Source: Streptomyces bungoensis
GTDB lineage: Bacteria; Actinomycetota; Actinomycetes; Streptomycetales; Streptomycetaceae
Direction: 5' to 3'
DNA: 64,000 nt
Assembly (NCBI RefSeq): GCF_001514215.1
Contig: NZ_KQ948855.1
Coordinates: 92,765-156,764, forward strand
Position 1 is the first letter of the stretch. Every line of letters begins with the position of its first letter. Shown piece after piece: positions 34,578 to 42,844 of the stretch. Both the position numbers and the translations under genes were made by a program. The notes beneath the pieces are model-generated. The model worked only from the letters and a program-made list of their open reading frames with translations. It had not been told where the DNA came from and made no database searches.

Positions 34578-36254
34578 GTGGCCGTCGTTGAAGATTGTGA
34601 CGGATTGCTGCGACGCGGGGTGGGACGGGTGGGTGCACTGAGGGAACTGGGGGAGCCGTTCGTGGTGCCTGGCCCTTCGGGTGTCGCGGTCCGTACCCGG
34701 CTGAAAGGCCTGACGGCCGAGGACGAGCAGGTTTTGCGTCTGGTCGGTGACCACCTGGGGTGGCTGGCCTGCCGTGATCTGAAGGAACGGTGTTCGGCCG
34801 GACTGGAGCATGACGGCGACCGGTGGGCCGAGCGCAAGCGTGTGCTGACCGTGGAGTCCTCCTCGCGCTGGGCCGGGTCGCTCACCCGGGCCACGCACGA
34901 CCAGTGGGCGCTCGCCCGGCGCGGGCAGCTCGCGCACATCCACAGCCTCCAGGCGGGCGTGCGCACGATCCGGCACCGGTCCCTGCCCGTAGGGGAGAAG
35001 GGATCCAAGCGGGCGCCGGGCGGTTATCGCAGCAGGCGGGAGTGGTTCGCCAAGTCCCGCCGACTGCAGGTCCTCGAAGACCGGCTCCGAGCGGTCCAGG
35101 CCGACTGGCAGGCTGGCGTCGTGCGTGTGGTGCGCGGCGGCAAGCGGCTGCTGAACACCAGCCACCACCTGCAGGCCGCCGGACTGACCCACGAACAGTG
35201 GCGATGTCGGTGGCAGGCCGAACGCCGGTTCCTGCAGGCCGACGGCGAGTCCGGCAAGCGGTACGGCAACGAGACCGTCCGCGTCACACCCGGCGGCCAG
35301 GTCTCGCTCAAGCTCCCCGCGCCGCTGGCCTACCTGGCGAACGCGCCGCACGGCCGGTACGTCCTCACAGCGAAGGTTTCTTTCGCGCACCGGGGTGAGC
35401 AGTGGGCCGACCGGGTGGCAGCGAACCGTGCGGTCGCCTACCGCATCCACGAAGACGTGCAGCGCGGTCGCTGGTACCTGACCGCCTCATGGACCATCCC
35501 ACCGACCCCGGCCGTGCCGCTGGACGCGGCCCGCGCGAACAGCCTGATCGGTGTCGACACCAACGCCGACCACCTCGCCGCCTGGCGCCTCGACGCGCAC
35601 GGCAACCCCGTGGGGCAGCCCCTCCGTTTCAGCTACGACCTGACCGGCACCGCCTCACACCGAGACGCACAGGTCAGGCACGCCCTGATCCGCCTGCTGC
35701 ACTGGGCCCAGCGTCACGGTCTCGCGATCGCCATCGAGGACCTCGACTTCACCGCCGAGACCACCCGCGAGAAGCACGGCCGCCGCACACGCTTCCGGAA
35801 GCTCATCTCCGGCATGCCCGTCGCCCGGCTGCGGGCCCGGCTGGTGAGCATGGCGGCCGAACTCGGTATCCCCGTCATCGCCGTCGACCCCGCCTACACC
35901 AGCCGCTGGGGCGCCCAGCACTGGCACAAACCCCTCAACAGCACAACTCGCACCACCACTCGCCACGACGCGGCAGCGGTGGCGATCGGAAGGCGCGCCC
36001 TGGGGCACCCGATCCGGCGACGGACGGCACCGCCCCGCACCCACCAGAGCGATGGATGCGGGCATCGGACCGTCCAGGCCGAACCGGACACCCCAGGGCG
36101 TGAGGAAACCCGCCCCCGCATCCCCGGACCACGGACACGATCCGCGCCACCGGGACGCGACGCGAAAGCGGGCGACCAGTGTGCCCAACACCGTTCGGAG
36201 CACACGGCTGAGCACGAGTCCTGGCAACAAGACTCACTCCCACTCAGTCTTTAG
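34578..36254 (+). CDS. TnpB-like RuvC-fold protein (IS200/IS605 accessory type, no zinc ribbon)
   Basis: This protein has about 558 residues. An N-terminal helical/WED-like half precedes a split RuvC nuclease core. RuvC-I has the Asp in GVDTNADHLA (about residue 326), RuvC-II the Glu in IAIEDLDF (about 386), and RuvC-III the Asp in RHDAAAVAIGRRAL (about 464), so all three acidic residues are kept. The segment where TnpB has a four-Cys zinc ribbon reads DPAYTSRWGAQHW and has no cysteine. No TnpA gene is present. The last 90 residues are Arg/Pro/His-rich and may overlap an omega-RNA gene. The start is uncertain (GTG at 34578 or a GTG up to 55 bases later). It lies between two paralogous sigma modules on the opposite strand. 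Confidence 0.82.
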   Translation: MAVVEDCDGLLRRGVGRVGALRELGEPFVVPGPSGVAVRTRLKGLTAEDEQVLRLVGDHLGWLACRDLKERCSAGLEHDGDRWAERKRVLTVESSSRWAGSLTRATHDQWALARRGQLAHIHSLQAGVRTIRHRSLPVGEKGSKRAPGGYRSRREWFAKSRRLQVLEDRLRAVQADWQAGVVRVVRGGKRLLNTSHHLQAAGLTHEQWRCRWQAERRFLQADGESGKRYGNETVRVTPGGQVSLKLPAPLAYLANAPHGRYVLTAKVSFAHRGEQWADRVAANRAVAYRIHEDVQRGRWYLTASWTIPPTPAVPLDAARANSLIGVDTNADHLAAWRLDAHGNPVGQPLRFSYDLTGTASHRDAQVRHALIRLLHWAQRHGLAIAIEDLDFTAETTREKHGRRTRFRKLISGMPVARLRARLVSMAAELGIPVIAVDPAYTSRWGAQHWHKPLNSTTRTTTRHDAAAVAIGRRALGHPIRRRTAPPRTHQSDGCGHRTVQAEPDTPGREETRPRIPGPRTRSAPPGRDAKAGDQCAQHRSEHTAEHESWQQDSLPLSL

Positions 36255-36263
36255 GAACGGTGT
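36188..36263 (+). ncRNA. possible omega-RNA-like right-end structure of the TnpB-like gene
   Basis: ACACCGTTC (36188-36196) and GAACGGTGT (36255-36263) are perfect 9-bp complements enclosing 58 bases that span the TnpB-like stop codon. TnpB guide RNAs are normally encoded exactly here, overlapping the 3' end of the gene and running off the element. The call rests on position and pairing only. Confidence 0.3.
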
Positions 36264-36437
36264 GACAGAAAACGCACTCGAAGCGCTGAGAAGAGTACGG
36301 GCCGCGCGCGGCCCGGACGCGCGACGGCCGGGGCCTCTCCTGTGGGGGGTGGCGGCCCCGGCCGTTGCCCCGTTGACCCGTCGGCGGACGGCGTGACCCG
36401 TCGCCGGACGGCGCCCGAGCCGGTCGGTTCCGCCGGG

Positions 36438-37334
36438 TCAGTTCTTCGCGTGGGACGCGGAGGTGTCGTTCCCCTTGGAGCCGGAGTCGCCGGTCGCACC
36501 GTTCCCGCCGCTGTTCTTGCCACTGCCGTTGCCGGAGCCCTTGCCGCCCTTGCCCGGAGCCGCACCGCTCTTGCCCTGGTGCGCGGACCAGTGCGGGTTC
36601 CGGGCGTCCGCCCGGGCCAGTTCGGCGGCGCAGTAGGCGGTGACCTCGCCCTCGCCGCCCGCGGCCTTGACGAGCCGCCGCCAGGCGGTGGCGTCGAGGG
36701 CCTTGCCGTCCTTGTGCACCTGCTCGTAGGCGCGGCAGTGGGCGAGGGTGTCCGCGGCGGTGGCCGGGTGGCCCGGCCGGGCGGAGGAGGTGCCGGGGGC
36801 GGTGCCGTCCCGCGGGGCGGCCGGCTGCCGCGGGGCGCCCGCGGACGGGTGGCCCACCCGCTCGGCGGGATGGCCGCCGTGCGGTGCGGACCCGAACGAA
36901 CCGACCGACGCGACGGCGACGGCGCCGCCCAGCGTGAGGCTCGCCAGCAGCACGGAGAGGGTGGCCCGCAGCGAGAGCCGGGCGCGCCGGGCCTCCCGCG
37001 GCCGCCAGTCGTCCCGGCGCCGGGTGCGCGCCGCGCGGTGGACCCCGGAGTCCCGGGCGGCCCGGAAGGCGGCCACGGCCACCCGTTCGGCCTCGCAGCC
37101 GGCGCCGTCGGGGTCGCCGCCCCGGATCACGATGCCGAGCCGGGCCTCGAGCACGGCACCCGGCAGCGGGAGGTCCTCGCCGGGCCGCTCCGGTCGTGCG
37201 GAGGTGGTGCCGCCTGGGTGCACACGCCGGCGGCCGGGCACCCCGCCGTCGTCTCGCCGCTCACCCATGTCCGTTCCCGTTCCTCCTGGATCCGTTCTCC
37301 CTGATCCATACGGTCCAGAGCCGTCAGCGTTCAT
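36438..37334 (-). CDS. membrane protein partner of ECF sigma factor (module 2)
   Basis: This 298-residue protein has a cytoplasmic N-terminus (about 1-115), one transmembrane helix (about 118-141, ATLSVLLASLTLGGAVAVAS) and a Pro/Ala/Gly linker. An extracellular motif region follows (HCRAYEQVHKDGKALD ... EVTAYCAAELA, about residues 203-248), then a Gly/Ser/Lys/Asn tail. It is the paralogue of the module-1 protein: the AAFRAAR stretch before the helix and the two-cysteine DGK/VTAYC ectodomain recur. Its ATG overlaps the sigma stop (ATGA). Probably a one-helix anti-sigma-like sensor of a new type; this is inference. Confidence 0.8.
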   Translation of the reverse strand: MNADGSGPYGSGRTDPGGTGTDMGERRDDGGVPGRRRVHPGGTTSARPERPGEDLPLPGAVLEARLGIVIRGGDPDGAGCEAERVAVAAFRAARDSGVHRAARTRRRDDWRPREARRARLSLRATLSVLLASLTLGGAVAVASVGSFGSAPHGGHPAERVGHPSAGAPRQPAAPRDGTAPGTSSARPGHPATAADTLAHCRAYEQVHKDGKALDATAWRRLVKAAGGEGEVTAYCAAELARADARNPHWSAHQGKSGAAPGKGGKGSGNGSGKNSGGNGATGDSGSKGNDTSASHAKN

Positions 37335-38041
37335 GTCGACTCCCCCAGCGTCCGGGGGCCGTCATCCGTCACACCGGCGTCCGGGTCCTGGACGCCGAGC
37401 CGGCGGGCGAGTCGTTTCAGCCCGCGGTGCGCGGCCGTGCGCACCGCGCCGGGGCGCTTGCCGAGGACGCGGGCGGCGGCGGGGCCGTCGAGCCCGACCA
37501 CGACCCGGAGCAGCACGGCCTCCGCCTGGTCGGTGGGCAGGGTGCGGACCAGTTCCAGGGCGCGCGCGGTGGACAGGGACTCCAGTGCCTGCTCGTAGGT
37601 GCTGTGCGGGCCGGGCAGTTCCAGTACGTCCTGCTCCAGCGTGGTGCCCCGGGGCCGTACCCGCTGTCTGCGCACGTGGTCCAGGGCCCGGTGCCGGGCG
37701 ATGGTCGCGGTCCAGCCGCGGAAGCCCGCGCCGTCGCCCTTGAACCGTCCGAGGTCGCGGGCTATCTCCAGCCAGGCGTCGGACGCCACGTCCTCGGCGT
37801 CGTCGCCGACGATGCCGCGCAGGTAGCCGAGCAGGCCCGGCTGCACGATCCGGTAGACGACCGCGAAGGCGCTCTCGTCCCCGTCCTGGGCCCGCGCCAC
37901 GGCCTCGCCCAGTTCCCCGTCGCGCGCCTGCAGGCGCCGGGACTTCCCTCCCTGGCCCAAGAACCGTCCTCGTCCGTACCCGGCGCGGTGCTCGTGCCCG
38001 CGCTCGCACCGAATCCCCCCGCAGTCCCCCGCGCGCGACAC
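37331..38041 (-). CDS. ECF sigma factor (module 2)
   Basis: This ECF sigma factor has region 2 (FAVVYRIVQPGLLGYLRGIV, EDVASDAWLEIARDL, RGWTATIARHRALDHVR) and region 4 (LPTDQAEAVLLRVVVGLD, GAVRTAAHRGLKRLARRL), closely matching the module-1 factor. From 38041 it has 236 residues, but the first 40 are Arg/Gly-rich and lack a counterpart in the paralogue. A TTG at 37960 with GAGG upstream would give 209 residues and align better. Its stop overlaps the membrane-protein start. Confidence 0.9.
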   Translation of the reverse strand: MSRAGDCGGIRCERGHEHRAGYGRGRFLGQGGKSRRLQARDGELGEAVARAQDGDESAFAVVYRIVQPGLLGYLRGIVGDDAEDVASDAWLEIARDLGRFKGDGAGFRGWTATIARHRALDHVRRQRVRPRGTTLEQDVLELPGPHSTYEQALESLSTARALELVRTLPTDQAEAVLLRVVVGLDGPAAARVLGKRPGAVRTAAHRGLKRLARRLGVQDPDAGVTDDGPRTLGEST

Positions 38042-38095
38042 GGCAGCCCGCGTCCCACGCCCCCAGGGTGATCAGCGCCGCGTCTCACAGATTTG

Positions 38096-38651
38096 TCACA
38101 GCGCCCAGCCGGGCGCCCGGCGGCGCCGGCGTCGGCCGATGGCGATGCGCGGATGTCCGCGTGGAGCTGGCGAGCGTCGCCCCGTACCGGCGCTGTGGGC
38201 CACGGGGCGACCGCCGTGGATCGGCAGCTTCCAGGGCTCGCCGGCGTCCACTTCGGGGACACCGGCTGCGGCGTAGAGGTCGTCGACGAAGCTCCAGGCC
38301 TTGTCGATCGAGTCGGCGACACCCGCTGCGTACTCGTCGGGGTGGTGGTTCCAAGCCGTGGCCATGAACGCCGCGAGCCAGGTGTGGTCGTCGTCCCGGA
38401 TCTCGGAGCGACCGGAGATACGCGGCAGGTCATTCCACCCCGGACGGCAAGGTCACGGTTCCGCCGAACACCCCACGGTTGTCGGCCCGTACCTCCTGGC
38501 TCACCGTGATGTCGCCGCTTCGGAACGGCACGAGGAACGTGAACGCGTAGCGGTGTGACGTGACCCGGTAGCCCTGCTCTTCGTCGCCCAGGTCCCACAC
38601 GCGGCGGACCGTGCTGGTGCCGCTCGGGCGGCCGCCGCTGGTGTCGATCAC
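38096..38651 (-). pseudogene. frameshifted remnant of a hypothetical gene
   Basis: The minus-strand frame 38651-38430 encodes a protein-like stretch (STVRRVWDLGDEEQGYRV, YAFTFLVPFRSGDITVSQEV, ending TLPSGVE) and stops with TGA. In another minus frame coding continues across the stop: WNDLPRISGRSEIRDDD, then AWNHHPDEYAAGVADSID and KAWSFVDDLYAAAGVPEVD. A single-base shift in the GGGGTGGAATGA run would join them into one protein of about 150 residues. The end of the second part becomes Arg-rich and random. No family recognised. Two small overlapping genes are an alternative. Confidence 0.5.
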
Positions 38652-38829
38652 GCTGGGTGAGAAGGGCGGGCGTGTCAGCTGCTCGCTGGCGGTGCGCGGC
38701 CGGCATGTCCAAACCGCCTCCGCCTACGGCAAGTTCGGGCGGGCCACCTGCCAGGCCGAACTTCCCTCACCGACGCCCACCGCCGCGGCCGGGTGACGGT
38801 CCGCGAGGTCGGTGCGCTGTACAAGTTGC

Positions 38830-38846
38830 CACCTGTGAGACAGGTG
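38830..38846. promoter_or_regulatory. 17-bp inverted repeat upstream of the amidase gene
   Basis: CACCTGT-GAG-ACAGGTG is a perfect 7-bp inverted repeat ending 25 bases before the amidase GTG. It is a candidate repressor or activator site in the amidase leader. Confidence 0.5.
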
Positions 38847-38871
38847 ATGCCATCGTGTTGATTCCCTAGGG

Positions 38872-41565
38872 GTGGGACAGTTGAGTCCTCGAAGTACCCA
38901 TGCGTACAGACCGCTCAGCCTCAAGCGCCGGGCGTGGCTGACGCTCGGCGCCGTCGTGCTGGGCGGGGCGGGAGCCGTCACCTACGCGGTCGCGTCTCCC
39001 GGCCGGCAGGACGGCAAGGAGGCGACCCGCAAGGCGTCCGTGCACACGCTGAAGCTGCAGAACCGCGGCTCGGGCCGCAGGGGGCTGGACCAGCAGAGCA
39101 CCGACCGGTTCAGCGCACTGCTGCTGACCTGGGACGACGCCCAAGCCGAGGCCAAGGGCACGCCCGAGGTGCGGACCAAGGACCGGGAGACCGGCAAGTG
39201 GTCCGGCTGGCAGAAGCTGCCGGACGACCCGTACCAGGCCGACGGCGCGGAGGCGAAGCGCGCGGGCGACACCCGGGGCGGCACCGCCTCGCTATGGACC
39301 GGTGACTCCGACGGCGTGCAGGTGCGCCTGGTGAAGTCCGACGGCACGGAGGCGGGCGGCCAGCCGGCCGGCATGGACGTCAAGCTGCTCGACCCGGGCA
39401 CGGACCCGGCGGGCGGCCCGAAGCCGGCCGCGTACGCGGCGGACACGACGACGGCGGCCGCGAGCGACTCCCCGTCGCCTTCGGACTCGGTCGTGCCGAC
39501 GGACTCCCCCTCCGCGTCGGCGTCGCCGTCCGACTCGGCTTCGGCGTCGGCCTCCGCCTCCGACTCGGCACCCGCCTCACCGTCCCCGTCCGACTCGGTC
39601 TCGCCGTCCCCGTCGTCCACCGTCCCCGCCCCCGTGCCCTCGACGGTCGCCAAGCCGCCGATCATCACGCAGGCCGAGTGGGGCGCGTCCACGGACTACG
39701 ACGGCACGCCGAGCTACGGCACCGAGATCAAGGCCGCCGTCATCCACCACACCGGTGTCGACAGCGACAACACGATCCCGTGCACCGACTCCCGGGCCCG
39801 GATGCGCACCATCCAGCAGGAGCACTTCTCCCGCGGGTACTACGACATCGGCTACAACTTCGTCGTCGACCGCTGCGGCCAGATCTTCGAGGGCCGCAGC
39901 GGCGGCATGGACCTGCCGGTGGTCGGCGCGCACGACATCGGGTTCAACACGAACACGGTCGGCATCTCCTACATCGGCAACTACATGACGGCGAAGCCGT
40001 CGCGGGCCGCGCTCGACTCGATCGCGCGCGTCGTGGCGTGGAAGTTCGGCATGTACGGCGTCGACCCGACCGGCAAGGTCACGCTGACCTCCGGCAGCCC
40101 CAAGGGCCAGGACGGCAACCTGGTCGACCAGGGCCAGCAGATCACGCTGCCGCGGGTCTTCGGGCACCGGGACACCAACGCCACCGCCTGCCCCGGCGAC
40201 AACCTGTACGGCAAGCTGCCCTTCATCGCCGCGCTCGCCAAGACCCCGGGCATCTCGCACGCGCTGCCCACCTCGGACTACAACCGGGACGGTGCGGCCG
40301 ACCTGGTGGCCGGCACGCCGAAGGCCAACTCGGTGACGGTCGTGCCCGGTGGGACCGACGGCCTCGTCCAGGCGGACAAGCTGACGCTCACGCAGAGCAG
40401 CCCGGGCGTGCCCGGCACCTCCGAGTCCGGTGACCAGTTCGGTGCCGCGACCGCCTGGGGCGACGTCAACGGCGACGGCTACGCCGACCTCGCGATCGGC
40501 GCGCCCGGCGAGGACGACACCAGCGGCCACGCCGACCGGGGCGCGGTGACGGTCCTGTACGGGCCGGGCCTGGACTCCGGTTTCTCGTACACCACGTCGG
40601 GCGTGACGGCGGCCGGGGCCAAGCTCGGCTCCGCGGTCGCGGTCGGCGACTTCAACGGCGACGGGAAGGCGGACGTCTTCTCGGCCGGCACCGGCCAGGG
40701 CGGCAACTTCAACGTCCGGCTGACCGGCGGTGCCACCACCTCGGGCACGCTGACCACGGCCACCGGCTCGGTGGCCTACCTGGACGCGGCGACCGGTGAC
40801 TTCAACCGCGACGGCTACACCGACGTGGCCCTGAACTACCGCGACAACGGCGGCATCGGGCGCGTGGTCCGGTTCGCGGGCTCCGCGAGCGGGCTGACGA
40901 AGGCCGGCGTGATCTCGGTCAAGGGCGGCCGGTCGGTCGCCGCGGCCGACTTCGACACCGACGGCTACGACGACATCGCGATCGGGCAGCCGTACACCGC
41001 GGAGTCCGGCGCCTACGCGGGCGGCCAGGTCACCATGGTGCGCGGTTCGTCCACCGGGTTCACCACCACGGGCCTGCGGACGATCCACCAGGACACCGGC
41101 GGGGTCCCGGGTGCCGCCGAGTCCGGCGACGCCATGGGCGCCTCGGTGTCCGCCGGCGACTACAACGGCGACGGCTACCCGGACCTGCTCGCGGGTCTGC
41201 CGGGCGAGGACATCACCCGGGACGGCACGAGCCGCACCGACGCGGGCTCGGCCGTGCTGCTCAAGGGGACCTCGACCGGTCTGTCGGGCAGCGGCGCGAT
41301 CTCCGTCTCGGAGGACACCTCGGGTGTGCCCGGTGCCACCGAGAGCGGTGACGCGTTCGGTACGTCGGTGTCGCTGACCGACCTGTCCGGGTGGGGCCGG
41401 GCCGACCTGACGTTCGGCGTGGCCGGCGAGGACAGCGGTGACGGCATCCTGATGTACCTGCCGAGCAACAGCTCGGGGCTGGGCTACTCCCAGACGACGG
41501 TGCTCAGCAAGTCCACCCTCGGCACGCCGGCGGGCGCCCGCCTGGGCACCACCCTGACGCCGTGA
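38872..41565 (+). CDS. N-acetylmuramoyl-L-alanine amidase with FG-GAP/VCBS repeats
   Basis: This 897-residue surface or secreted protein has a basic start and a signal/anchor helix (about residues 21-43), then a 140-residue region. A Ser/Asp/Pro-rich linker of SDS-type repeats (about 196-260) precedes the amidase_2/PGRP domain (about 263-450), with zinc His in VIHHTG, active-site region GYNFVVDRCGQIFEGR, second His in FGHRDTN and the Cys in ACPGDN. The C-terminal 450 residues hold about seven FG-GAP repeats with Ca-binding DxNxDG loops (DYNRDGAAD, DVNGDGYAD, DFNGDGKAD, DFNRDGYTD, DFDTDGYDD, DYNGDGYPD), likely a beta-propeller. It would cleave the glycan-peptide bond of peptidoglycan. Confidence 0.92.
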   Translation: MGQLSPRSTHAYRPLSLKRRAWLTLGAVVLGGAGAVTYAVASPGRQDGKEATRKASVHTLKLQNRGSGRRGLDQQSTDRFSALLLTWDDAQAEAKGTPEVRTKDRETGKWSGWQKLPDDPYQADGAEAKRAGDTRGGTASLWTGDSDGVQVRLVKSDGTEAGGQPAGMDVKLLDPGTDPAGGPKPAAYAADTTTAAASDSPSPSDSVVPTDSPSASASPSDSASASASASDSAPASPSPSDSVSPSPSSTVPAPVPSTVAKPPIITQAEWGASTDYDGTPSYGTEIKAAVIHHTGVDSDNTIPCTDSRARMRTIQQEHFSRGYYDIGYNFVVDRCGQIFEGRSGGMDLPVVGAHDIGFNTNTVGISYIGNYMTAKPSRAALDSIARVVAWKFGMYGVDPTGKVTLTSGSPKGQDGNLVDQGQQITLPRVFGHRDTNATACPGDNLYGKLPFIAALAKTPGISHALPTSDYNRDGAADLVAGTPKANSVTVVPGGTDGLVQADKLTLTQSSPGVPGTSESGDQFGAATAWGDVNGDGYADLAIGAPGEDDTSGHADRGAVTVLYGPGLDSGFSYTTSGVTAAGAKLGSAVAVGDFNGDGKADVFSAGTGQGGNFNVRLTGGATTSGTLTTATGSVAYLDAATGDFNRDGYTDVALNYRDNGGIGRVVRFAGSASGLTKAGVISVKGGRSVAAADFDTDGYDDIAIGQPYTAESGAYAGGQVTMVRGSSTGFTTTGLRTIHQDTGGVPGAAESGDAMGASVSAGDYNGDGYPDLLAGLPGEDITRDGTSRTDAGSAVLLKGTSTGLSGSGAISVSEDTSGVPGATESGDAFGTSVSLTDLSGWGRADLTFGVAGEDSGDGILMYLPSNSSGLGYSQTTVLSKSTLGTPAGARLGTTLTP

Positions 41566-41601
41566 CCCGGTAGGCCCGTACCTGCGCGTCACGCCCGTCT
41601 C

Positions 41602-41644
41602 CGGTCCGGCCGGGACCCCGCTCAGCGGGGTCCCGGCCGGACCG
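41602..41644. terminator. long-stem bidirectional terminator
   Basis: Arms 41602-41622 and 41624-41644 are perfect complements, so the stem is about 19-20 bp with a minimal CTCAG-type loop. It lies 37 bases after the amidase stop and 4 bases before the convergent gene's stop, serving both. Confidence 0.88.
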
Positions 41645-41647
41645 CGT

Positions 41648-42049
41648 TCAGCGGGCGGCGGTCGCGTCCCGGCACAGCAGGCGCAGGGAGCCCTGGCCCT
41701 CGAAGCACCGGCGCGCCTCCTCCAGGGGGTCCCACAGGCGGCCGTCGGGGGTGCGGATCCAGTGGTCGCCGCCGGTCGCCCACCACTCGGCGCCGGTCTC
41801 GCGGACGAGGACCTCGCCGGCGTAGGCCCCGAGGCCGCGCAGCACGTTCTCGATCGCCGCGAGCGGCGGTCCCTCCCGCCGTATCTCGTCGATCAACCGG
41901 TCGACCCGCCACACGCTCCGCGCCGAGTAGTCGAGCCGCACCCGCGCGCCCTCGCGCAGGGTCGCCACCGCGTCGGCGGCCCACCGGGCGGGCTTCGCGG
42001 CGGCGTGCGGCCTGGTCTCCTGCTGTGCTGTCAGAAAGTGCGCTGTCAC
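41648..42049 (-). CDS. conserved hypothetical protein
   Basis: This protein of 133 residues has no signal peptide. AKPARWAADAVATLREGARV and the middle WRVDRLIDEIRREG suggest a helical protein; the second half (RGLGAYAGEVLVRETGAEWW) is followed by a strand-rich end with TPDGRLWDPLEEARRCFEG. I recognise this as a Streptomyces hypothetical type without a named function. The GTG start at 42049 lacks a clear ribosome-binding site, so the exact N-terminus is uncertain. Confidence 0.75.
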   Translation of the reverse strand: MTAHFLTAQQETRPHAAAKPARWAADAVATLREGARVRLDYSARSVWRVDRLIDEIRREGPPLAAIENVLRGLGAYAGEVLVRETGAEWWATGGDHWIRTPDGRLWDPLEEARRCFEGQGSLRLLCRDATAAR

Positions 42050-42179
42050 ATAGGGAAGAGCGGGCCGGGCGGGGCATCCGTCACGCGGACCGGGGATGTC
42101 CCCGCAATCCGCGCAGGACCGCCCCGCGGCCCTCGCAGGACGGTCACCGGACTTACCCGGAAAACGGGTTTGGCGCCGG

Positions 42180-42755
42180 TCAGCCGCGTCCGCGGGCCCG
42201 CCGGGAGACCACCGCGCGCAGCACCCGGCGGCCCTCGACCGAGACGTCCAGGGCGCGGCGCAGGCCGCCCGCGCCGTGCTCGGCGAGGAGTTCCAGGACG
42301 ACGGTCTGGCGGCGCAGTTCGGCGGCGACGAGCGGCGAGAGGTCCTCGGTGGTGCCCGCGCGTGCGGCCTCCAGGTCCTCGTCACCGGCGCCGGCGTCGG
42401 TGGCCGGGCAGAGGAGGTGGTGGATGCGCAGGGCGGCGAGGGAGCAGGCGTCGGCCCAGGCGCGTACGGCGTCGGCGGTGCGCTCGGCCGGGGCCTCGTC
42501 CAGCATGCGGCGGGCCAGCAGGGCGGCCTCGTCCTCGCCGGGTCCACCCGGCCCGCCGGAGTCCGCGGGGGCGAGCGCGCCGCGCGCCTTCTCCAGGCCC
42601 GCGGTCCAGTCGGAGCCGTCGGCGAGGTTCGCCCACAGCGGGCGCAGCACCTCGTCGTCGCCGCCGAGCAGGGCCACGCACCGATCCAAACAAGCCAGGC
42701 CGCCTGCGGCCAGTGCACGTTCGTCGGCCTGCGCGATCAGTTCCACCAGGCTCAT
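42180..42755 (-). CDS. conserved hypothetical helical protein
   Basis: This 191-residue, almost entirely helical protein has no membrane segment. It opens with SLVELIAQADERALAAGGLA and has DRCVALLGGDDEVLRPLWA and a C-terminal VLELLAEHGAGGLRRALDVS. The ATG at 42755 has GGGAGGGG at 4 bases. It resembles unnamed Streptomyces proteins; no function can be inferred. Leftward, between two other hypothetical genes. Confidence 0.78.
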   Translation of the reverse strand: MSLVELIAQADERALAAGGLACLDRCVALLGGDDEVLRPLWANLADGSDWTAGLEKARGALAPADSGGPGGPGEDEAALLARRMLDEAPAERTADAVRAWADACSLAALRIHHLLCPATDAGAGDEDLEAARAGTTEDLSPLVAAELRRQTVVLELLAEHGAGGLRRALDVSVEGRRVLRAVVSRRARGRG

Positions 42756-42844
42756 CGACCCCTCCCTCGCAGGGCCCTCTTTCACGGAGCCCGCACTTCC
42801 CCTTACTGCGTGCGACGGCATGAGCCTGTCACAGCAGTGGGTTT

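Larger units (their letters stand above)
38042..38871. other. 830-base region without an intact gene
   Basis: Between the sigma-2 gene and the amidase lie two minus-strand coding fragments that appear to be one frameshifted gene (separate entry), and the amidase promoter with a 17-bp inverted repeat near its right end. Codon use outside the fragments looks non-coding. I see no RNA gene. Confidence 0.5.

Noticed and set aside
39460..39620. Tandem TCCGACTCGG-type repeats considered as a non-coding repeat
   Set aside because: They encode the Ser/Asp/Pro linker of the amidase and are explained by it.
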